A stretch of DNA of 64,000 nt. Source: JAIVJG01 sp964236735. Lineage in GTDB: Bacteria > Acidobacteriota > Blastocatellia > Pyrinomonadales > Pyrinomonadaceae. Every line of letters begins with the position of its first letter. The stretch's first letter is position 1. The DNA is taken from NCBI GenBank assembly GCA_964236735.1, contig CAXSFM010000009.1, positions 124,001 through 188,000 on the forward strand, in the 5' to 3' direction. The translations under genes and the position numbers were made by a program. Below the pieces are notes generated by a model that saw nothing but the letters and a program-made list of their open reading frames with translations, did no database searches and had not been told where the DNA came from. Below, one piece after another: positions 19,270 to 29,950 of the stretch.

Positions 19270-22200
19270 ATGCAGAATGATAATAATGAGCGCAGGTTTC
19301 AGATCAACGGTCGCGTCATCAACATGCAGACCGGCGCTGGCATCGCGGGTCTGCGCGTTGAGGCGTGGGACAAAGATTTAATCTTCGACGATCTGCTCGG
19401 TAACGCCGTCACGGATGCGAAGGGGAGTTTCCGCATCGAGTTTGACGAGTCCTTCTATCGCGAAGGCTTCTTCGACCGCGAGCCTGATTTGTTCTTCAAA
19501 ATCTTCGACGCACACGGCGAACTGATCATAAGCACGCAGGACTCGCTCGTGTGGAACGCGCGCGACGGAGCGCAGCAGATTGAAATCGCCGTGCCCGGAG
19601 AGGCGGGCGAAGGCTGGAGCGAAGGCGTGGACGAAGGACATGGCAAAGGACGCGGCGGCGGCGGCGGCGACCGCAGCGATCTCTACAATGTGACGGGCGC
19701 GGTGAAGAGTCCCGACCGTGCGGGCGTGGGCGGTTTGCGCGTTGAGATTGTGGACAGGAACGCCGTGCAGGATGTCTCGCTCGCCGACGCGATGACGGAT
19801 GAGCGCGGTCTCTACGAGACGAGTTTCAAGGCCGCCGCATTCAGCGCGAGAGGGAAGCGGCAGCCCGATTTGCAAGCGCGCGTCTTTGCGGGCGAGACAT
19901 TTGTGGCCGCGTCCGAAGTTCGCTTCAACGCGGGCGCGAGCGAGACGCTGGACATCACCCTGCCCGCCAACTCCGACGCGCTGCCGAGCGAGTACGAGAC
20001 TTTGACCGCCGCGCTCGCGACACACTTCGATGGACGCCTGCACGCGCTGCGGGAGTCGGGCGAGCGGCAGGACATCACCTATCTGGCGCGCAAGACGGGT
20101 TGGGACGCGCGCGCCGTCGCGCTCGCCGCGCTCGCAGATCAGTTCAGCCAGCACCAGTCCGGCGACGCGCGCATCGCACCGGCCTTCTACTACGCGCTGT
20201 TCCGCGCCGGCCTGCCCGCCAACCCCGACGCGCTCTACCGTGCGGACGCGCGGACGGTGGCGCGCATCTGGCAGCAGGCCGCCGCGCAGGGCGTGATTCC
20301 GAAATCATCGGAGAGCGACATCAACCGCGCGGCGGAATCTTTCCAACATCTCAGCGCGCGGCAACTGCTGACGGGCGCGCCGGCAAACGGCGTCTCCAAC
20401 GTGAAAGAGATGCTCGCCGTGTCGCGTCTCAATGAAGCGCAGCAGGGGCAGTTTGCGGAACTCTACGCGGCGCACCAAAACGATCTGCCGAAGTTCTGGC
20501 AGGAAGTCTCCGGCGCGCTCGGCGAAGCGACGGCGAGCCGCTTACAGGTTGACGGCAAACTCGGCTTCCTCACGCTCAACAATGCGCCGCTGATTCGAGC
20601 ATTGCACGGCGCAGCTGGAGCGGCGAATCAAGGCGAGTTGCGCGACCCGTTGGAGCTGGCGCGGCAGGGCTACCACCGCGCGGAGAAATGGGGCGGATTG
20701 CTGGGCGGGAGCGTGCCCGTGCCGCCGGAGATTCCCGGCGACTCGGCGGCGGCGAAACGTCAAAACTATGCCGACTATCTCGCCGCGCAAGTGCGTCTCA
20801 GTTATCCGACGGCGGCGGTGACGGAGATGGTCAAAAGCGGCGCGCTGCCCGTCGAGTCACGCGATGAGGTGCATAGATTTCTGACCGGGCAGGAGGGCAA
20901 GTTCGAGATCGGGCTGATGCCCGTGCAGCAATACATCGCGCGCGAAAAACTCGACGTGCCTGCGGAAACCGTCGCGCAGGTCACGCGGCTGCAACGCGCG
21001 TATCAAATCACGCCGTCGGATCAGGCGATGACCGGCCTGCTGCGGCGCAGAGTGGATTCGGCCTATCAAGTTGTCGGCCACGACAGGGAGGACTTCGTCG
21101 AAACATTCGCGGCTGATCTGGGTGGCGCGGGAAGCGCGGCGCAAACTTACGACCGCGCTTTGCAGGTGCATAATACCACGCTCAACATCGCCGTCAGCTA
21201 CATGCTGGCGCGCAACGGCTTTGACCTCGGCGCGCGCCAGTTGCAGGCCGCGCCCGACGATCTCGGCCAGATACTTCGCGCCTCGCCAAAAGACGCCGCG
21301 CATACGAGCGATGTCATCGCGTACCCGACGCTCGAAGAATTGTTCGGCGAGTTGGACTACTGCGCCTGCGACCATTGCCGCTCGATACTCTCGCCCGCCG
21401 CCTACCTCGTTGACCTGCTCTACTTCATAGACCGCCCGACGACTGAGGCCGGCAGAGAGAATCCGCTGACCGTCTTGCTTGAGCGTCGCCCGGACGTGCA
21501 GCACATTCCGCTCACCTGCGAGAACACGAACACCGCGCTGCCATACATTGATGTGGTCAATGAGACGCTCGAATACTTCATCGCCAACAGCGTCCAGCAA
21601 CTCTCTCTGAAAAATTACACGGGGCACGACACGGGCGCGGCGGCTTCCGCCGATTTGCTCGCCAGCCCGCAGTTCGTGATGGACTCGGCCTATACGGAAT
21701 TGCGCGCGCAACGCTTCCCTCCGCCTTTGCCCTTTCATCAGCCGCTCGAAAATCTGCGCCGCTACTTCGAGGCGTTCGAGGTTCCTTTGCCGCTTGCGAT
21801 GGAGCGTTTACGCAAGGACGATGCGTTGGAGCGCGGCGGCGCGCGCGCCTATGGTTGGCGCGACATCTGGATGGAAGAGTTGCATCTGTCGCGCGGCGAG
21901 TATGAAATCCTGACCGACGCGGCAGCCGTCCCGCTCAGGCGCATGTACGGTTTCCCTAACGGCACGACGGACGCCGCCGTCATCAGTGCGCTGTCGAACG
22001 CCAAGCATTTCGCGCGCCGTCTCGACATTACTTACGAAGATGTGGCGTCAATCTTAAAGACGCGCTTCGTCAATCCGAACAGCGATCTCGTGCCGAAACT
22101 CGAACGGCTCGGCGTCCCCTTCGCCGCCCTCAAGGCGCTCAAGGACGGCACACTGAGCGACGCTGATTTCGACAAGCTGCTGCCAACCGGCACGCTCGCG

Positions 22201-25200
22201 CCAGACCCTGCAGCCTACGGCGGTGACATCAAGGCCTGGGTGCGAAAACAACAAAATTACGACCGGATCATGAGCATCATCACGCTCGCCGACCCGACCG
22301 CCAACTCCGACCCGTGCAACTTCGACCATCTGGAATTTCGTTTCGCGCAGCCATTAAACGCCGTCGGCGACACGTCAACGCGGCTCGGCGCAGTCGAGTT
22401 CGTGCGCCTGCTGCGCTTCATCCGCCTCTGGCGAAAACTCGGCTGGACGATGGCGCAAACCGACGCGGCCATCTGCGCGCTCTTTCCCGTCCCGCCGTTT
22501 CCCAATGGCGCAGATGCCCTCAACACCGTCGCCAAACTCGACGCCGGTTTCCGCGCGCTGCTGCCGCGCCTCGGCGTCGTTTCTCGCGTCATGCGCGAGT
22601 TGAACTTGAACGCGAAACGCGACTTGCTTTCGCTGCTCGCGCTCTGGTCGCCGCTCGATACGCACGGCGAAGGCGCGCTCTACCGTCAGAAATTTCTCAG
22701 CCCCGCAATGCTTCAACAGGACGCGACTTTTGCCGACAACGGCTATGGCGAGTTCCTGCAAGACAACACGCAGAAACTCGTCGGGCACGCAGAGGCTCTG
22801 CGCGCCGCGTTCGGTCTGACCGGCGACGAGTTCGCGCAGATTCTCGTCGCGCTCGGCTTCGACGCAGACACCGTGGACGTGCCTTACACGCATCCTGCGC
22901 CCGCGCTTGAGCAGGCGATTCTCGACGCCGCGCCGGGCATCAATTACGACAACGTCGCTCATCGCCTGAGCTACAAGGGCGCGCTCAACGCCGCCACACG
23001 CGACGCGCTGAAGTCTCTGCCCGGCGGCGGCGCAAACTTTCAGGCGGCGGTGGATGCGCTCTACGCCGCGAATCAGGCCGCGCTCACGACGCTCACGCGC
23101 GATCACATCAGCGCCGTCTTTCGTCGCGGCTGGCTCGCGCGCAAATTGAAGATCAGCGTCCGCGAGCTGTTGTTGTTGCTCAGTCTCACACAACTCGATC
23201 CGTTCGCGACGCCCGACCCGACGAACCCCGCCGTCGTGCGCCTCATCGAGTTAATCCATGCGCTGAAGGAACGCGCGCTGAAGTCTGCCGCCGCGCTCTA
23301 CTTAATCTGGAATCAGGACTTGAGCGGCAAGTCCGCGCCCGCGCCGGAGCAGACGCTCGAATTCGCGCGCACGCTGCGCGGCGACTTTCTCGGCATCGAA
23401 GATCAGTTCGCGGCCACGGAAGACCCCGGCGGCGACATCGCGCGCGCGCGGATGGCTCTCGTCTATGGAACTGAAGCCGCCGATGCCTTCTTCGCCCTGC
23501 TCAACGACACCATCGCGCTCGACGCGCCATACACGCAACCGCTGCCCGCGCTCGACGCCGCCATCACAGCCGCCGACGCGCAACTCGGCTACGACAGTTT
23601 CCGTCATCGCCTCACACACGCGGGCTTGCTCAAATCTGCGACGGGCGTCGCGCTCAAAGCCGTCGCCGGCGTGACTCTTTCATTCACGCAGGCGGTGGAC
23701 GCGCTTCTCGCGCGCAGCCAGGACGCGCAAGGCTCTTTCTTCGCGCGCTTCCCGGAACTCAAACCGCTCTACGATGCTTACGTCACATCCATTGATCCGC
23801 CGGAGCAGAAACGCGCGACGCTCCTGTCAGCGTTTCGCCCCGAACTCTCAAGGCGGCGCAAGCGGCAGCAGGTGTTGCAGCGTTTCAGCGCAGCCGCCAA
23901 CGTTGATCTCGACTTCACGCGCGCCGTGCTTGATCCGCCAGCCGCGCCTTTCCCGCTCCACGCCGAAGGGCACGCAGACCAGCCCGCGCTCAACGATGTG
24001 CTCGCACTCGACAAGCTTGGATTGGCCGCCGAAGTTTTCTTCCGCGACACGGCGACCGGAGCAGTTGACGCGCGCATCGCCGCCGCCGCGAATCTCGCTT
24101 ACGCAAGCGGCGGGAGCAATTCCTTGCCGCCGAATTTGAACACGCCCGGCGCGCCCGTCTCAGGCATCTGGCGCGGCTTGGTCGAGACGCCGGAAGCGGG
24201 ATTTTATAACTTCATCATCGAAGCCGACGCGGGCGCGACGGTCACGCTCAATCTCGACGGGCAGGCGCTCGCGCTCGTGCAAAACGGACAGGTCTGGCGC
24301 AACAACGATCCATTGGAACTGAAGGCGGGCGTACTCTATGCGCTCGTGTTGACGGTTAACAAGGTGAAGGACACACTCGCCGTCAAGTGGGAGACGCCGA
24401 AGCGCGCGCGCGAAGTGATTCCCGGTCGCTATCTCTACCCGGCGGCAGTCTTCCCGCCTTTCACCGCCGTCTACATCCGTTTCCTGAAAGCGGCATCGCT
24501 GGCGCAAGGCTTGAAACTCACAGCCAACGAGCTGTCGCGCTTCGCCACCGACACGGACTATCAAGTCGCGGGCGACAACTGGCTCAACCTGCTCGCCGTC
24601 ACGGGCGCGCCGACTGCGCCGGTCGCCGTCGCGCTGCTTAAGCCTCTGCGCGTGCTGTTGGACTTTGCGCGCATCAAGGCCGAGCTTGCGCCCGACGATG
24701 AATCGCTGCTGACCATCTTGCGCGACCCGGTGGCGGCGACAGCAAGCGCGGACGGTCTGCTGTTCACGCTCACGCGCTGGGACAAAAAATCGCTCGCCGA
24801 TTTATTGCTCCACTTCGGCGCGAACATCGCCGGGCTGTCGCACTTCGCGCAATTCCGGCGCGTCTATGACGCCTTCGCGCTCATCACGACGATGGGCATT
24901 CCGGCAGGCGCGCTCATCGGTGCGACGACGAACGAGCCGTCTGCGGACATCGTGCGCGCGTTGCAAGCCGCGTTGCGAGCGCGCTATGAAGTGGACGACT
25001 GGCGCACGGTCGTGCAGCCGGTGAACGACGAGTTGCGCGCGCTGCAACGCGACGCGCTCGTCGCATACATCCTGCACCAGATGCGCTCGCGTCCCGCCAC
25101 CGAGCACATTGATACAGCCGACAAGCTGTTTGAATACTTTCTCATGGATGTGCAGATGGAGCCGTGTATGCAGACCTCGCGCATCCGCCATGCGCTCTCG

Positions 25201-26637
25201 TCCGTGCAACTCTTCATCGAACGCTGCCTGATGAATCTGGAGACGCGCGTCTCGCCCGCCTCCGTCAACTCGCAGCGTTGGGAATGGATGAAGCGTTATC
25301 GCGTCTGGGAAGCGAACCGAAAAGTTTTTCTCTTCCCGGAAAACTGGTTGGAGCCGGAACTGCGCGACGACAAATCGCCCTTCTTCAAAGAGATCGAAAG
25401 CGAGTTGATGCAAAGCGACATCACCGAAGAATCGGCGACGCTCGCGCTGCTCAACTATCTGGCGAAACTCGAAGAGGTCGCGCAGCTTGAGCCGTGCGGC
25501 ATCTATCACGTCGAGGCTGATCCTGTCGCAGACACCAACGCACTCGATCACGTCATCGCGCGCACCGCCGGCGCGAGCCGTAAATATTATTACCGGCGGC
25601 GGCAGGGCGGCAGTTGGACGCCCTGGGAGCAGATCAAACTGGACATCGAGGACAATCCCATCGTCCCCGTCGTCTGGAAAGGCCGCCTGCTGCTGTTCTG
25701 GCTGCGCTTGCAGAAGCAGACGCCGCTCAACCCCGACGATCTGAAAACATCCAATGATAAAGGCGATCTGTCCGGCGCGAATCTCGCCGGCTTACAGGCG
25801 GACGCGAAACAGAACGCGAAGCAAAACGCGAGCGTGACGGTCAAGGCCGTGCTGTGCTGGAGCGAGTATTACAACGGCAAGTGGCAGGCGGCGAAGACTT
25901 CCGACGTTGAGCGTCCAACCGAACTCGGAAAGTACACGGCGCACGATGAATTCAAACGCACAGACATCTGGCTCACGACGCACGAGGAAGGGGCGAATCA
26001 TTTCCTGCGCGTCTCGATGGAGGGCGATGCTTATTCGACCTTCCTGCTCTACAACACGCACAGCCTGCCGGAGCGCGAGGAGGACAACTCGCACGAAGTC
26101 GGCGACATGTTCATCGGCCCGCGCTATCTCGACACGTCAACCTCCGCTTTCCGCATCGAGTATTACATCTTCAAGGATTCTGCGTCCGGGAAGGCCGGCT
26201 CGACGTTGAAGCGTTCGCTGCTGAACAATCAACTAACCGACCGCACCATCGAAACGCATCATCCTTTGAAGAACATCTGGACGGCTCCGTTCTTCTACCG
26301 CGATGGCCGTCACGTCTTCTACGTCACCACCACGCCGAAACTCGTGCCCATCCACGAACACGCGGGCATCGGCGCGATAGATCAACCGGGCTACGCGGTT
26401 GTGGATATACCGCCCCTTGTTTTCTGGGAGAAGCCGGACAAGCCGGGGCCGAAATACTGGGGCGACGGCGACCCGGTTGGCCCCGATCTCGGCGTGATTA
26501 ACTCCAATCCGATGCAACGCTATTTGACGGAAGACGCGGACATCCGTCAGGGCATCGCCGCCGGAGGCACGGTGGCCTTCGATGGCGTCAAGATCGGCCC
26601 CGGCGGCGCGCTCGCAGAAAAGGGCGGGAAACTTTAA
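19270..26637 (+). CDS. Tc toxin subunit A, N-terminal protein (TcA1)
   Basis: TcA forms the bell-shaped shell that binds host cells and shields the translocation channel. This 2,455-aa protein starts with two transthyretin-like beta domains (FQINGRVINMQTGAGIAGLR and YNVTGAVKSPDRAGVGGLRV) separated by a Gly-rich linker. It then has the VRP1-type block DYCACDHCRSILSPAAYLVD, a PA14-like insertion at about 24,000-24,450 (GIWRGLVETPEAGFYNFIIE), and the neuraminidase-like region with RWEWMKRYRVWEANRKVFLF. A roughly 68-residue segment is repeated at 22,876-23,085 and 23,521-23,724. The pore and TcB-binding parts are absent and are supplied by the next gene, 10 bases on. ATG 19270 has GAGGG just upstream; GTG 19258 is an alternative. 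Confidence 0.92.
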   Translation: MQNDNNERRFQINGRVINMQTGAGIAGLRVEAWDKDLIFDDLLGNAVTDAKGSFRIEFDESFYREGFFDREPDLFFKIFDAHGELIISTQDSLVWNARDGAQQIEIAVPGEAGEGWSEGVDEGHGKGRGGGGGDRSDLYNVTGAVKSPDRAGVGGLRVEIVDRNAVQDVSLADAMTDERGLYETSFKAAAFSARGKRQPDLQARVFAGETFVAASEVRFNAGASETLDITLPANSDALPSEYETLTAALATHFDGRLHALRESGERQDITYLARKTGWDARAVALAALADQFSQHQSGDARIAPAFYYALFRAGLPANPDALYRADARTVARIWQQAAAQGVIPKSSESDINRAAESFQHLSARQLLTGAPANGVSNVKEMLAVSRLNEAQQGQFAELYAAHQNDLPKFWQEVSGALGEATASRLQVDGKLGFLTLNNAPLIRALHGAAGAANQGELRDPLELARQGYHRAEKWGGLLGGSVPVPPEIPGDSAAAKRQNYADYLAAQVRLSYPTAAVTEMVKSGALPVESRDEVHRFLTGQEGKFEIGLMPVQQYIAREKLDVPAETVAQVTRLQRAYQITPSDQAMTGLLRRRVDSAYQVVGHDREDFVETFAADLGGAGSAAQTYDRALQVHNTTLNIAVSYMLARNGFDLGARQLQAAPDDLGQILRASPKDAAHTSDVIAYPTLEELFGELDYCACDHCRSILSPAAYLVDLLYFIDRPTTEAGRENPLTVLLERRPDVQHIPLTCENTNTALPYIDVVNETLEYFIANSVQQLSLKNYTGHDTGAAASADLLASPQFVMDSAYTELRAQRFPPPLPFHQPLENLRRYFEAFEVPLPLAMERLRKDDALERGGARAYGWRDIWMEELHLSRGEYEILTDAAAVPLRRMYGFPNGTTDAAVISALSNAKHFARRLDITYEDVASILKTRFVNPNSDLVPKLERLGVPFAALKALKDGTLSDADFDKLLPTGTLAPDPAAYGGDIKAWVRKQQNYDRIMSIITLADPTANSDPCNFDHLEFRFAQPLNAVGDTSTRLGAVEFVRLLRFIRLWRKLGWTMAQTDAAICALFPVPPFPNGADALNTVAKLDAGFRALLPRLGVVSRVMRELNLNAKRDLLSLLALWSPLDTHGEGALYRQKFLSPAMLQQDATFADNGYGEFLQDNTQKLVGHAEALRAAFGLTGDEFAQILVALGFDADTVDVPYTHPAPALEQAILDAAPGINYDNVAHRLSYKGALNAATRDALKSLPGGGANFQAAVDALYAANQAALTTLTRDHISAVFRRGWLARKLKISVRELLLLLSLTQLDPFATPDPTNPAVVRLIELIHALKERALKSAAALYLIWNQDLSGKSAPAPEQTLEFARTLRGDFLGIEDQFAATEDPGGDIARARMALVYGTEAADAFFALLNDTIALDAPYTQPLPALDAAITAADAQLGYDSFRHRLTHAGLLKSATGVALKAVAGVTLSFTQAVDALLARSQDAQGSFFARFPELKPLYDAYVTSIDPPEQKRATLLSAFRPELSRRRKRQQVLQRFSAAANVDLDFTRAVLDPPAAPFPLHAEGHADQPALNDVLALDKLGLAAEVFFRDTATGAVDARIAAAANLAYASGGSNSLPPNLNTPGAPVSGIWRGLVETPEAGFYNFIIEADAGATVTLNLDGQALALVQNGQVWRNNDPLELKAGVLYALVLTVNKVKDTLAVKWETPKRAREVIPGRYLYPAAVFPPFTAVYIRFLKAASLAQGLKLTANELSRFATDTDYQVAGDNWLNLLAVTGAPTAPVAVALLKPLRVLLDFARIKAELAPDDESLLTILRDPVAATASADGLLFTLTRWDKKSLADLLLHFGANIAGLSHFAQFRRVYDAFALITTMGIPAGALIGATTNEPSADIVRALQAALRARYEVDDWRTVVQPVNDELRALQRDALVAYILHQMRSRPATEHIDTADKLFEYFLMDVQMEPCMQTSRIRHALSSVQLFIERCLMNLETRVSPASVNSQRWEWMKRYRVWEANRKVFLFPENWLEPELRDDKSPFFKEIESELMQSDITEESATLALLNYLAKLEEVAQLEPCGIYHVEADPVADTNALDHVIARTAGASRKYYYRRRQGGSWTPWEQIKLDIEDNPIVPVVWKGRLLLFWLRLQKQTPLNPDDLKTSNDKGDLSGANLAGLQADAKQNAKQNASVTVKAVLCWSEYYNGKWQAAKTSDVERPTELGKYTAHDEFKRTDIWLTTHEEGANHFLRVSMEGDAYSTFLLYNTHSLPEREEDNSHEVGDMFIGPRYLDTSTSAFRIEYYIFKDSASGKAGSTLKRSLLNNQLTDRTIETHHPLKNIWTAPFFYRDGRHVFYVTTTPKLVPIHEHAGIGAIDQPGYAVVDIPPLVFWEKPDKPGPKYWGDGDPVGPDLGVINSNPMQRYLTEDADIRQGIAAGGTVAFDGVKIGPGGALAEKGGKL

Positions 26638-26647
26638 GGAGGACGTG

Positions 26648-29600
26648 ATGACCAAGTTCGATTACGCAAGCAGCTTTCACGACCGGCTCACAATCGAAGC
26701 CGTCGGCACGTATGCGATGGCGCAAAGCGACACGCAGTTCACCTACACGTTCGAGAATTTCTTTCACCCGTTCGTCGGCAACTTGATCGCCAAGCTCAAC
26801 CGTGAATCGCTGCCCGGCATGATGGACGTGAAGTGGCAGGCCTTGCTCAAAAAGGACTTCTTCAAGGCGCTCTACAGCCCGAACGAAGACCATCTCACGC
26901 ACCTCGAATATTTCCCGAAGGAAATAGACGTGAGCCTGAGCGGGCCGTATGCGAATTACAACTGGGAATTGTTCTTCCACATTCCTCTGACCGTCGCCGT
27001 CCACCTGAGCAAGACGCAGCGATTTGCCGAAGCGCAACGCTGGTTCCACTACATTTTCGACCCAACCTCGAACGACAAGAGCGTTGACCCGCCCGCGCGC
27101 TTCTGGAAGTTTCTCGCCTTCCGCGAGACGAACGTCAAACAGATAGACGAGTTGCTCGCGCTCTTCAGCAAGCCGGAGGCGGAACTGACGGCAGCCGAGA
27201 AGTTGCTGCGCGACGAAACCCTGACCGGCTATCAGGAGATTCTCGACAAACCCTTCCAGCCGCACGTCGTCGCGCGCACGCGCACGGTCGCTTATCAGTA
27301 TGCGGTGGTGATGAAGTATCTCGACAATCTCATCGCGTGGGGCGATCAACTGTTCAAGCAGGACACCATCGAATCCATCAACGAGGCGACGCAGCGTTAC
27401 GTGCTGGCGGCCAACCTGTTAGGGCCGCGCCCACAACGCATCCCGCCGCAGGGAAAAGTGCAGCCCAAGACGTTCGCTCAACTCAAAACGTTGCCGCACG
27501 ATCCGATGGGCAACGCGCTGGTGCAGCTTGAAGGGCAGTTTCCGTTCAACCTCGCCCCGCTCGCCGGCGGCGGGAGCAGCGGCAGCAAAGCGGCGTCCGG
27601 CGGCGGGCCGCTCTTCGGCATCGGTCGCACGTTTTATTTCTGTCTCCCGCGCAACGAAAAATTACTCGGCTATTGGGACACGGTCGCCGACCGTCTCTTC
27701 AAAATTCGCCACTGCATGAACATCGAGGGCATCGTCCGCCCGCTCGCGCTGTTCGATCCGCCGATTGATCCCGGAATGCTCGTCAAAGCGGCGGCGGCGG
27801 GCATTGACATCGGCAGCATCGTCAGCGGCCTCAATCAACCTATCGGCCCCGTCCGTTGCCTGATGCTGATTCAGAAGGCTCTGGAACTGTGCGGCGAAGT
27901 GCGAAGTCTCGGCGGTTCTCTGCTCTCGGCGTTGGAGAAAGGTGATGGTGAGAAACTCGGCCTCATACGCCAGCAGCACGAGTTGAAGATTCAGCAGATG
28001 ACGCAGGACGTGCGCTTCTTGCAGTGGCAGGCGGCGCGCGAGGCGACTTCCTCGCTGCTGACCAATCGCCAGACCGCGCTGGAACGCCTGCATTATTACA
28101 AGCGCATGTTGAATCTGCCCGCCGATCAAAACGCGCCCGACACTTTCACGCTCGATCACAAGGAACTGACCGAGGAAAATTTCGACGATGCCTATGCCGC
28201 GCTCGTCAGCCAGTATGACAAGACGCTCGCGCTGCAACCTTACCCGCCTCTGCCGCTCGCCGGCGGCGGCTCGCCCGCGCAGCAATCCGGCGCGGCGGGG
28301 CAAGGGAAGTTGTATCTCGACAACAACGAGAATCTGGAACTCAACATCCACTTGCCGCAGGCGCACGATCACCGCATCGCCGCGATGGCTTCGGACACCA
28401 TCTCAGCCGTCCTCTCGCTCATCCCGGACATGGGTCTCGACCTGCATTTCTGGGGTCTCGGCGGCAGCGCCAAGCTGTTCGGCGGATCGTTGCTGGCCGG
28501 CGCGGGTCGCTTCGTCTCCGGCATCAAGAATATTGAGGCCTCGAACGAAGAGAGTCGCGGCGCGAGCACATCGAAGACGGGCAGTTACAGCCGGCGCGCT
28601 GACGACTGGCTGTTGCAACACAATCTCGCCGCGCACGAGCTGATGCAGACCGGGCGACAAATTCTCACTTCGCTCATCGCCGAGCAGATCGCGCACCACG
28701 AGTATCTCAACCTTCAGCAGCAGATTAAGAGCGCGCAGGAAGTGCAGGAGTTTCTTCAGAACAAGTTTACAAATGAAGACCTCTACATCTGGATGCAGGG
28801 CGAAATCTCGCGGCTCTATTACGAGTATTACCGCTTCGCCTTCGACACAGCGCGCCGCGCCGAGCGGACGATGAAACAGGAGTTGATGCGCCCCGAAGTG
28901 GACGCGCAGGACTTCGTCAAGTTCAACTACTGGGACGGCGGACGCAAGGGCTTGCTCTCCGGCGAGGCTCTCCACCTCGATCTGAAACGGATGGAGATGG
29001 CCTATCACGACAACAACAAACGCGAGCTTGAATTGACGCGCCACGTCTCTCTGCGCCAACTCGATCCGCTCGCGTTGCTCACGCTCAAGGCGTCGGGGAC
29101 TTGCCAGTTGACGATCCCCGAATGGCTCTATGATCGCGACTGTCCGGGTCAATACATGCGCCGCATCAAGAGCGTCGCGCTCTCGATGCCGTCAGTCGTC
29201 GGCCCGTACACGAGCGTCAACTGCACGCTCTCTCTGCTGAAGAGCAGCGTGCGTAAGTCGCCGCTGCCGAAAGACAACGAGTACGAGCGGCAGGGCGCGG
29301 AAGACGACCGCTTCATTGATTATGCGGGCGCGGTGCAGTCAATTGTCACCAGCAGCGCGAGCAACGATCCGGGACTGTTCGAGACGAATCTGCGCGACGA
29401 GCGTTTTCTGCCCTTCGAGAACGCGGGCGCGGTGAGCGCGTGGAAACTGGATTTGCCGAAGGACTATCGAGCCTTCGATTACGCGACCATCTCCGACGTA
29501 ATTTTGCACATACGCTACACCGCGCGGCAGGGCGTTGATCAAACCAAAGTGAAGACGGCGCTCGACAATCTCTTTCAGGAAGTGACGCAGTCCAACCTCG

Positions 29601-29926
29601 CGCTGCTCTTCAGCCTGCGACACGATTTTCCAACCGAGTGGTCGGCCTTCGTCAACGGCGCGGCCAGCTTCAACGCCACCATTCGGCGCGACTTCTTCCC
29701 TTACTTTACGCAGGGCAAGACTGTCACGATTACAGAGCTTGCGCTCTACGGGGCGGACGCGAAGAAGCATCACGCGGCGGGCGACGCGGGAGCGGCGACC
29801 GACGAGCTTGAGGCGCAGGGGCAATTCACGCTCAACGCTCCGGCTGATGCGGCGGGGCCGACGCAAGTGCTCAAACCTGCGGCGGACACGCAGGCTTTCC
29901 TGCTCGTGCGTTATACGGTCGGCTGA
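26648..29926 (+). CDS. Tc toxin subunit A, C-terminal protein (TcA2, pore and TcB-binding)
   Basis: This 1,092-aa protein matches the C-terminal half of single-chain TcA toxins. Early blocks FENFFHPFVGNLIAKLN and RWFHYIFDPTS, then FWKFLAFRE, are typical of the region after the neuraminidase-like domain. A helical stretch of about 200 residues (around 28,600-29,000), including SLIAEQIAHHEYLNLQQQI, corresponds to the channel. The rest is the TcB-binding part, with the conserved HVSLRQLDPLALLTLKASG and the beta-rich end. It has a strong AAGGAGGA site 5 bases before ATG 26648 and follows TcA1 by 10 bases, so the two are co-translated parts of one TcA, as in YenA1/YenA2-type systems. Confidence 0.92.
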   Translation: MTKFDYASSFHDRLTIEAVGTYAMAQSDTQFTYTFENFFHPFVGNLIAKLNRESLPGMMDVKWQALLKKDFFKALYSPNEDHLTHLEYFPKEIDVSLSGPYANYNWELFFHIPLTVAVHLSKTQRFAEAQRWFHYIFDPTSNDKSVDPPARFWKFLAFRETNVKQIDELLALFSKPEAELTAAEKLLRDETLTGYQEILDKPFQPHVVARTRTVAYQYAVVMKYLDNLIAWGDQLFKQDTIESINEATQRYVLAANLLGPRPQRIPPQGKVQPKTFAQLKTLPHDPMGNALVQLEGQFPFNLAPLAGGGSSGSKAASGGGPLFGIGRTFYFCLPRNEKLLGYWDTVADRLFKIRHCMNIEGIVRPLALFDPPIDPGMLVKAAAAGIDIGSIVSGLNQPIGPVRCLMLIQKALELCGEVRSLGGSLLSALEKGDGEKLGLIRQQHELKIQQMTQDVRFLQWQAAREATSSLLTNRQTALERLHYYKRMLNLPADQNAPDTFTLDHKELTEENFDDAYAALVSQYDKTLALQPYPPLPLAGGGSPAQQSGAAGQGKLYLDNNENLELNIHLPQAHDHRIAAMASDTISAVLSLIPDMGLDLHFWGLGGSAKLFGGSLLAGAGRFVSGIKNIEASNEESRGASTSKTGSYSRRADDWLLQHNLAAHELMQTGRQILTSLIAEQIAHHEYLNLQQQIKSAQEVQEFLQNKFTNEDLYIWMQGEISRLYYEYYRFAFDTARRAERTMKQELMRPEVDAQDFVKFNYWDGGRKGLLSGEALHLDLKRMEMAYHDNNKRELELTRHVSLRQLDPLALLTLKASGTCQLTIPEWLYDRDCPGQYMRRIKSVALSMPSVVGPYTSVNCTLSLLKSSVRKSPLPKDNEYERQGAEDDRFIDYAGAVQSIVTSSASNDPGLFETNLRDERFLPFENAGAVSAWKLDLPKDYRAFDYATISDVILHIRYTARQGVDQTKVKTALDNLFQEVTQSNLALLFSLRHDFPTEWSAFVNGAASFNATIRRDFFPYFTQGKTVTITELALYGADAKKHHAAGDAGAATDELEAQGQFTLNAPADAAGPTQVLKPAADTQAFLLVRYTVG

Positions 29927-29950
29927 TTTCAGGGAAGTTCTAATTAGCGG

